Under the pieces are notes generated by a model. It saw only the letters and a list, made by a program, of their open reading frames with translations, ran no database searches and was not told the origin of the DNA. Both the position numbers and the translations under genes were made by a program. This document shows positions 14,839-19,489 of a stretch of DNA of 19,489 nt, one piece after another; the first letter of the stretch is position 1; each line of letters opens with the position of its first letter. Origin of the DNA: 2-02-FULL-55-14 sp964581115 (GTDB taxonomy: Bacteria; Bacteroidota; Ignavibacteria; UBA10030); contig CAZOMY010000048.1 of assembly GCA_964581115.1 (NCBI GenBank), positions 1 through 19,489 of the forward strand. Direction: 5' to 3'.

Positions 14839-16053
14839 ATGAATACCTTCAAAGAATACTTCGACATCACCACGTTCCTCTCGGCCCTCGCGCTCGTAGT
14901 GATCGGGCTGATGTCGATCTATTCCGCCACCTATGACGTCAACAACGCCGCGAACTTCTGGCGTCAATTGACCTTTGCCGGGGTCGGCGTCGTGGCGATG
15001 CTCGTCTGCCTCATCGTACCGCTCAAGACCTTCCAGCGCTTCGCGCTCCCGTTCTACGTCTTCATGCTGCTCTTCCTCGTGGCGGTGCTCGTCGTGGGTA
15101 GCACGATCAAGGGGGCGCGGGCGTGGTTCGCCGTCGCCGGCCTCGGTGGACAACCTTCTGAATTCGCAAAAGTGGCTACCGTCCTGGCCGCCGCTGCCTG
15201 GTTCTCGCGCCCCGAGGTCACGATCGCACGACTCAAGGACTTTCTGATCGGCATCGCCATCTTCTTTGTGCCGATGGGGCTGATCCTTGCCCAGCCCGAC
15301 CTTGGCACGACGATCGTCTTCTTTGGCGCGATGCTTCCCGTGCTCTACTGGATCGGAGCGTCCAACTTCATCCTGGTCGCGGTGCTCATGCCGATCCTTG
15401 TGGCACTCGGTGCATTGTTCGGCACGGCGGAGTTTCTCGTGGCGGCCGCGATCAGCGCGCTCGTGTTGTATCTGCTCCGCCGGAACAACTTTGCGGTAGC
15501 CATTGCGTTCGGCGTGACGTTGGCGATCGGTCTGTCGGTACAGATCGTGTATGATTCGCTCGCGCCGTACCAACAGAAGCGAATCGCGACGTTCTTGAAC
15601 CCCGATGCCGATCCGTTGGGGGCGGGTTACAATGTCCTGCAGTCGAAGATCGCGATCGGTTCAGGTGGATGGTTCGGCAAAGGGTTCTTGCGGGGCTCCC
15701 AGACGCAGCTGAACTACATCCCCGAGCAATGGACCGACTTTATTTTCTGCGTTCCCGGCGAAGAGTTCGGCTTCATCGGTGGAACCGTGGTCCTCGTGCT
15801 GTTCGCCGTTCTGCTCTTCAACGCCCTTCGCGTGGCAGGCGCGTCGCGGAATCATTTTGGCAGCATCGTGGCCATCGGCATCGCAAGCATCCTGGCCGTT
15901 CACGTGGTGATCAACATCGGCATGGCGATGGCGATCCTGCCGGTCGTCGGCATTCCCCTTCCGTTCCTCTCGTATGGCGGCTCCGCGCTGGTGGCGAATC
16001 TGATGATGGTGGGACTTTTGATGAACGTGTATGCGCATCGGAAGGAATATTAG
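14839..16053 (+). CDS. rodA: SEDS-family peptidoglycan glycosyltransferase RodA
   Basis: RodA polymerises lipid II into glycan strands as partner of PBP2. The 404-residue protein is highly hydrophobic with about ten membrane spans. SEDS hallmarks are present: PSEFAKVATVL (106-116), LAQPDLGTT near 150-158, RIATFLNPDADPLGAGYN after the large central loop start, and PEQWTDFIF with the conserved Asp300. The C-terminal GIPLPFLSYGGSAL block is also typical. The leader TCTTCTTCTC has no Shine-Dalgarno site. The TAG stop is also the first three bases of the MITE-like element that follows, so the present C-terminus HRKEY may have been set by that insertion. Confidence 0.95.
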   Translation: MNTFKEYFDITTFLSALALVVIGLMSIYSATYDVNNAANFWRQLTFAGVGVVAMLVCLIVPLKTFQRFALPFYVFMLLFLVAVLVVGSTIKGARAWFAVAGLGGQPSEFAKVATVLAAAAWFSRPEVTIARLKDFLIGIAIFFVPMGLILAQPDLGTTIVFFGAMLPVLYWIGASNFILVAVLMPILVALGALFGTAEFLVAAAISALVLYLLRRNNFAVAIAFGVTLAIGLSVQIVYDSLAPYQQKRIATFLNPDADPLGAGYNVLQSKIAIGSGGWFGKGFLRGSQTQLNYIPEQWTDFIFCVPGEEFGFIGGTVVLVLFAVLLFNALRVAGASRNHFGSIVAIGIASILAVHVVINIGMAMAILPVVGIPLPFLSYGGSALVANLMMVGLLMNVYAHRKEY

Positions 16054-16240
16054 CAGGGTGCTGAAAAACCCGCTGGAGGTCAGAACAGAAACCGCCAAGC
16101 GCGCCAAGTCGATTGGGGAAAATGATTTGAAATGAACGCGTCTTCTTGGCGAACATGGCTCGCATATGATCATCTCTGACTTGGCGTCATGCCTGCCCGC
16201 CGGTCAGGCGGGGCGGTAATCGTTTTTCCGCAACCTGCTA
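16051..16240. mobile_element. 190-bp MITE-like element with 19-bp inverted ends
   Basis: The left end TAGCAGGGTGCTGAAAAAC (16051-16069) and the reverse complement of the right end (16222-16240), TAGCAGGTTGCGGAAAAAC, agree at 17 of 19 positions. The inside has no plausible coding frame. It carries CGCCAAG-type 9-bp units and a CCCGCC-GGTCA-GGCGGG hairpin at 16196-16212, followed ten bases later by a T-run. The first 53 bp recur at 19437-19489 with one mismatch. Short length, inverted ends and a second copy fit a miniature inverted-repeat transposable element. The flanks are compatible with a TA target duplication. No family name is assigned. Confidence 0.75.
16196..16230 (+). terminator. Possible terminator inside the MITE-like element
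   Basis: A perfect 6-bp GC stem (CCCGCC / GGCGGG) with a GGTCA loop is followed by GCGGTAATCG and then TTTTT. The spacing to the T-run is longer than in classic terminators. It would end the rodA transcript if active. Confidence 0.3.
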
Positions 16241-16249
16241 GGTGGAGAT

Positions 16250-16440
16250 TCCAGCTGCCGGATGGCAGACTCCAAACAGAGTCGAGATGCCAAAGGCGCG
16301 GAGTCCAAACTGAGATTCGCTTGCTCAGCAGGGGATCGACGCATCGCCTGCGCAAATAGCATGTTCTGACGTCTGACGGTCTGGCGTTTGTTTGGAGTCT
16401 GGCCATTTGGCGTCTGGAGTCTGCTTCCCGGAACCCCCTC
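16250..16440. repeat. 7-bp periodic inverted repeat before the metallophosphoesterase gene
   Basis: The arms at about 16250-16315 and 16365-16440 are imperfect reverse complements. Both contain CCGG, then GCAGACTCCA or its complement, and degenerate heptads of the type AGACTCC / GGAGTCT (for example TCTGACG, TCTGACG, TCTGGCG and TCTGGAG). A central segment of about 50 bp separates them. Translating the right arm gives the spurious N-terminal extension of the next gene. Confidence 0.7.
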
Positions 16441-16481
16441 CGCCCCCGTCGCGTTTTCAATCGGTATCGTCAGAAATCTAC

Positions 16482-16485
16482 GAGG
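16482..16485 (+). promoter_or_regulatory. Shine-Dalgarno site supporting a TTG start
   Basis: GAGG lies five bases before TTG 16491. It favours this start over the in-frame TTG at 16392 inside the repeat. Confidence 0.5.
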
Positions 16486-16490
16486 CCCCC

Positions 16491-17765
16491 TTGTCCCGCA
16501 CGCTTCAATTCTTCCTTTTCTTCAGCACGGTCCTGACGCTCGTCGGATTGATGCAGTGGTATCTATATGTCTCCTACCGGCGCTGGATCCTTCAGGTCGC
16601 CCCCGAGCGGTCGAACGCCTGGCTCCGACGGGCACGGGTCGTTCTGCTGGCGGGCAATCTGGTCTTCTTGCTTTCTCTCTTCGGCCGCGGTCTGGGGATC
16701 TTCGAACAACCGACCCTCCGCCTCATGGTTGTCTACCCCGCCGGCATGTGGTTCGGGTCGATCATTCTCGGCTTCGTCCTTCTCTTTATCAAGGACGGTC
16801 TTCGACTGCTGATCGGCCTCGCCCGAACGATGTTGACGAGCGCACGACGCTTCCGCAGTTCGAGCTCTGCGACCATCCCGGCGTCGCCTGCTGCGATCGA
16901 TCCGGGACGGCGCCATTTCCTGACCTCCGCCGGCACAGCGACGATCGGGCTGATCGCTGCGACACCGGTCGCTGCTTCGTTGGCTACGGCCCGCGACTAT
17001 CAGGTCCGCCGGATCCCGCTCACCTTCCCCAACCTGCCCGCGGAACTCGAGGGCTTCACCATCGCCCATGTCAGCGACATCCATTCCGGCATCTACATGT
17101 CGCGATTGGACATGGAGCACATCTTCGAGATCGTGAATCGGCTTCACCCGAACCTTGCCGTGTTGACGGGCGACCTCGTGGATACGAATGACACTGAGAT
17201 CCCTCCGCTGCATGAGGCGCTCAAGACGCTCAAAGCCGACCGAGGCGCGTATGCCGTGCTTGGAAACCACGATCATTTTGCGACAGGCGACCGCGTGGCT
17301 GAAGCCGTGCGGCAGTCGGGGCTGAGGGTCCTTCGAAACGCGCACGAAACGATCACCGTCGACGGTGCGAAGCTTTCGCTCGTCGGGGTGGACGACCCGA
17401 GCCCGCGGCGCAATTTCGCCGATGTTCCAAAGGCGATCGACGGTCTGGATCCCGAGTCCTTCAAGGTCATGCTCGTCCATCAGCCCCGACTCTGGGGGGA
17501 GGCAAAACGGGTGGGCATGGACCTGACGCTTGTCGGCCATACGCACGGTGGGCAGATCGGCATGGAGATGCTGGGAATGCAATTGTACCCGGTACGATGG
17601 GTCTACGACCATCCGATGGGACATTTCATCGAAGAAGGGAAGCAGCTCTACGTCAACGTCGGTGTTGGGATGGTGGGGGCGCCTATTCGGCTTGTAAGGC
17701 CCGAGATCGCACTGTTTGAACTGAGAAGAGGAGAGCCTGTGAGATACCGGGCGGAGAAGACCTGA
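16491..17765 (+). CDS. Membrane-anchored calcineurin-like metallophosphoesterase
   Basis: With a TTG start the protein has 424 residues. The first 115 hold about three or four membrane spans (near 5-26, 48-65 and 77-110). A linker follows, then DPGRRHFLTSAG (137-148) and a further hydrophobic stretch (150-165), so an internal Tat-like motif precedes the enzyme domain. The metal-binding motifs of the YkuE/YaeI-type phosphoesterases are complete: Asp196 and His198 (SDIHSG), Asp228 (GDLVD), Asn259-His260 (GNHDH), His330 (LVHQPR), and His350 and His352 (GHTHGG). Relatives hydrolyse phosphodiesters or lipid-A-type UDP-sugar diphosphates at the membrane, but the substrate here cannot be read. The TTG has GAGG upstream, and the conserved hydrophobic start follows at once. 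Confidence 0.85.
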   Translation: MSRTLQFFLFFSTVLTLVGLMQWYLYVSYRRWILQVAPERSNAWLRRARVVLLAGNLVFLLSLFGRGLGIFEQPTLRLMVVYPAGMWFGSIILGFVLLFIKDGLRLLIGLARTMLTSARRFRSSSSATIPASPAAIDPGRRHFLTSAGTATIGLIAATPVAASLATARDYQVRRIPLTFPNLPAELEGFTIAHVSDIHSGIYMSRLDMEHIFEIVNRLHPNLAVLTGDLVDTNDTEIPPLHEALKTLKADRGAYAVLGNHDHFATGDRVAEAVRQSGLRVLRNAHETITVDGAKLSLVGVDDPSPRRNFADVPKAIDGLDPESFKVMLVHQPRLWGEAKRVGMDLTLVGHTHGGQIGMEMLGMQLYPVRWVYDHPMGHFIEEGKQLYVNVGVGMVGAPIRLVRPEIALFELRRGEPVRYRAEKT

Positions 17766-17769
17766 GGAA

Positions 17770-17937
17770 GAAGTCAAAAAGCGAAATGTGGAACCGGCAC
17801 GAATGGCGGGAATCCACGCTCGAAATGCTGACATTCCAAGCCGAGGGCGCAGGGGCCGCGTTAACCTTCTGCGTCCTTGGTGTTTCTGGTTTCCTCATTC
17901 GAATTTGTTTCGTATTTAGCATGTCGCATTTCAAAAT
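17770..17937. repeat. Degenerate 7-bp periodic inverted repeat between the phosphoesterase gene and dcd
   Basis: The left part contains GAAATGCTGACAT (from about 17823) and the right part ATGTCGCATTTC (about 17921-17932), near reverse complements. Heptads such as CGTATTT, AGCATGT and CGCATTT mark the right side. An inner pair, CCAAG...GCGCAG and CTGCGTCCTTGG, may form a second, 9-bp-type stem. The element is more decayed than the others. No gene is seen in this 178-bp gap. Confidence 0.5.
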
Positions 17938-17943
17938 CCTCCC

Positions 17944-18477
17944 GTGATCCTGACTGACCAACAGATCCTCTCCGAGATGAAGGCCGGCAACATCGTCGTC
18001 CGGCCGTTTCATCGCAAGTACCTTGGCTCGAACTCGTACGATGTGCACCTTGGCCGATGGCTCGCGGTGTACAATGACGAGATCCTCGACGCGAAGAAGC
18101 ACAATCGGGTCCACTACTTACGGATCCCGAAGGAAGGCATCGTTCTCGTTCCCAGCAAGCTGTATCTGGGCGTGACGAAGGAGTACACGGAGACGCATCG
18201 GCACGTGCCGTTCCTGGAAGGAAAGAGCAGTATCGGGCGGCTGGGGATCGACATTCACGCGACGGCCGGCAAGGGGGACATCGGGTTCTGCAACACGTGG
18301 ACCCTCGAGATCTCGGTCCGACACCCCGTGCGCATCTACGCTGGCATGCCGATCGGACAGCTGATCTACTTCGAAGTGAGCGGCGAACTGAATGTTCCGT
18401 ACAACAAGAAGAAGAATGCCAAGTACAACAAACGAACGACCAAACCGGTCGAGTCGATGATGTGGAAGAACTTTTGA
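17944..18477 (+). CDS. dcd: dCTP deaminase
   Basis: Dcd converts dCTP to dUTP for thymidylate synthesis in the cytoplasm. The 177-residue trimeric-enzyme family member starts MILTDQQI from GTG and shows RPFHRKYLGSNSYDVHL, the nucleotide-binding segment EGKSSIGRLGIDIHATAG (92-109), and the catalytic Glu122 in NTWTLEI. GMPIGQLIYFE (134-144) is the conserved late strand. The variant with KGDIGFCNTWTLEI resembles Bacteroidota and Chlorobiota sequences as I recall them. Whether it also has dUTPase activity, as in some archaeal relatives, cannot be decided. No Shine-Dalgarno site precedes the GTG. A purine/pyrimidine inverted repeat starts directly after its TGA, before pyrF. Confidence 0.93.
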   Translation: MILTDQQILSEMKAGNIVVRPFHRKYLGSNSYDVHLGRWLAVYNDEILDAKKHNRVHYLRIPKEGIVLVPSKLYLGVTKEYTETHRHVPFLEGKSSIGRLGIDIHATAGKGDIGFCNTWTLEISVRHPVRIYAGMPIGQLIYFEVSGELNVPYNKKKNAKYNKRTTKPVESMMWKNF

Positions 18478-18481
18478 GAGC

Positions 18482-18593
18482 AGGTGGGAGGTGTGAGGTG
18501 GAAGGTGAGTGGAAGGACTCTTACAGACGAGCAGACCCCTCTTCGCCGACGTCATCGTCACCTCCACCTCACCTCACACCCCTCATCTCATCC
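18482..18593. repeat. 7-bp periodic inverted repeat between dcd and pyrF
   Basis: The left arm (about 18482-18515) has units AGGTGGG, AGGTGTG, AGGTGGA and AGGTGAG. The right arm (about 18557-18593) has TCACCTC, CACCTCA, CCTCACA and CCCCTCA. GGTGTGAGGTG and its complement are shared by both arms. The spacer is about 40 bp. The right arm lies 36 bases before the pyrF ATG. Confidence 0.8.
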
Positions 18594-18629
18594 AGGCCAC
18601 TTCCCGCATCACCTCTTTCGGAACTCTGC

Positions 18630-19439
18630 ATGAACTTCCCCGACCGTCTCCGCATCATCCAGGAACGCAAGGGCTCGCTCCTTTGCATCGGCCTGGATGT
18701 TGACCGCGACAAGATCCCCGCTCCGCTGCGCCGATCACGAACGGGCGTTTATGACTTCATCTCGGCCATTGTCGAATCGACGTATGACCTCGTTTGCGCG
18801 TACAAGCCCAACCTGGCATTCTTCGAGGCCATGGGATCCGAGGGTTGGGACCTTCTGCGCCGCACCGTGTGCCTCATCCCCAAGAACATCATCACCATCG
18901 GCGACGGCAAAAGGGGAGATATCGGTAACACCGGGGAGCGCTATGCGTCGGCGCTGTTTGATGATCTTCGGTTCGACGCCGTGACCGTGAGCCCTTACAT
19001 GGGCCGGGATTCGGTAGAGCCGTTCCTGACACGTCCGGACAAAGGAGTGTTCCTTCTGGCGTTGACTTCGAATAAGGGCTCGGCCGACTTTCAGCGCCTC
19101 AAGGTCGCCGGCCGGCCTCTTTATGAGCGGGTGGTCAAGACCGCCAATTCATGGTCCGCCGGGATCGGATACGTGGTTGGTGCGACCCATCCCAGCGAAC
19201 TGAAGCAGGTCCGCAAGCTCGCTCCGAATGCTCCTTTGTTGATCCCGGGCGTTGGTTCGCAGGGGGGCGACCTCGAGGCTTCTGTGCGCAACGGCATTAC
19301 GAAACATCGCGACCTGGCGGTGATCAATGCGAGTCGGTCGATCCTCTACGCGTCGCCTGGACGGGACTTCGCCAAGGCGGCGCGCGCCGAAGCGCAGAGA
19401 CTGCGCGACGCGATGGAGCACACGCGAACCTCCCTCTAG
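18630..19439 (+). CDS. pyrF: Orotidine 5'-phosphate decarboxylase, type 2
   Basis: PyrF decarboxylates OMP to UMP, the final step of pyrimidine synthesis. The 269 residues match the longer type 2 family. CIGLDVDRDKIP (19-30) opens the barrel. YKPNLAFFEAMG (58-69) carries Lys59. The catalytic block is GDGKRGDIGNT (91-101), with Lys94 and Asp97. VTVSPYMGRDS, LALTSNKGSADFQ and LIPGVGSQGGD follow as in the family. The frame is open to 18297, but the upstream part reads dcd and repeat DNA, so ATG 18630 is used. No Shine-Dalgarno site is visible. The TAG stop is the first three bases of a second MITE copy, so the last residues HTRTSL may have been trimmed or altered by the insertion. Confidence 0.95.
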   Translation: MNFPDRLRIIQERKGSLLCIGLDVDRDKIPAPLRRSRTGVYDFISAIVESTYDLVCAYKPNLAFFEAMGSEGWDLLRRTVCLIPKNIITIGDGKRGDIGNTGERYASALFDDLRFDAVTVSPYMGRDSVEPFLTRPDKGVFLLALTSNKGSADFQRLKVAGRPLYERVVKTANSWSAGIGYVVGATHPSELKQVRKLAPNAPLLIPGVGSQGGDLEASVRNGITKHRDLAVINASRSILYASPGRDFAKAARAEAQRLRDAMEHTRTSL

Positions 19440-19489
19440 CAGGGTGCTGAAAAACCCGCTGGAGGTCAGAACAGTAACCGCCAAGCGCG
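19437..19489 (+). mobile_element. Left end of a second MITE-like element (cut by the window edge)
   Basis: These 53 bp equal 16051-16103 except for one base (T at 19475 where the first copy has A). The copy begins at the TAG stop of pyrF, as the first begins at the TAG stop of rodA. Its right end lies outside the window. Confidence 0.8.

Noticed and set aside
13894..15573. Minus-strand 559-residue open frame across mrdA and rodA
   Set aside because: Antisense of two essential conserved genes and of a repeat element; charged low-complexity composition with no motif.
16563..17834. Minus-strand 423-residue open frame across the metallophosphoesterase gene
   Set aside because: The plus strand carries the full set of metal-binding motifs; the antisense frame has none.

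Overview
This 19.5 kb, GC-rich window looks like a chromosomal segment from a bacterium of the Bacteroidota/Chlorobiota/Ignavibacteria group. Three things point there: a C-terminal tail at the left edge that looks like a type IX secretion sorting domain, the order purN-purH-mreB-mreC-mreD-mrdA-rodA, and weak use of Shine-Dalgarno sites. The high GC content suggests an environmental lineage such as Kapabacteria, Ignavibacteria or Rhodothermia, not a classical gut Bacteroides. That placement is inference. No rRNA, tRNA, CRISPR array, phage gene or transposase gene was seen.

Layout. (1) 1-1207: the 3' end of a probable T9SS-exported protein, overlapping a lipoprotein with propeller-like repeats. 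(2) 1208-1509: a gene-free stretch packed with inverted and periodic repeats. (3) 1510-7842: leftward genes, namely a divergent gamma-glutamyltranspeptidase, a Tat-exported protein of unknown function, and an overlapping trio (M28 metallopeptidase, PstS-like phosphate-binding lipoprotein, HAD phosphatase). (4) 8032-10232: purN and purH, overlapping by 4 bp, for purine synthesis. (5) 10488-16053: the rod-shape (elongasome) cluster mreB, mreC, mreD, mrdA (PBP2) and rodA. (6) 16491-19439: a membrane-anchored metallophosphoesterase, dCTP deaminase (dcd) and OMP decarboxylase (pyrF), the last two for pyrimidine nucleotides.

The most unusual content lies between the genes. Most gaps longer than about 70 bp hold an imperfect inverted repeat whose arms are built of degenerate tandem units of either 7 bp or 9 bp. 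Unit sequence differs from gap to gap, but period and inverted layout recur. These elements run from stop codons to just before start codons and in several places include the stop codon of the neighbouring gene. Separately, a 190-bp MITE-like element with 19-bp inverted ends follows rodA, and a second copy begins at the pyrF stop and runs off the window. In both cases the element's terminal TAG is the gene's stop codon. These two linked observations are the best candidates for something undescribed.

The coding genes are mostly ordinary housekeeping functions. Overlapping genes (mreC/mreD/mrdA and M28/PstS/HAD) have tight spacing and several clear Shine-Dalgarno sites. Most genes preceded by a repeat element start after pyrimidine-rich leaders without one.
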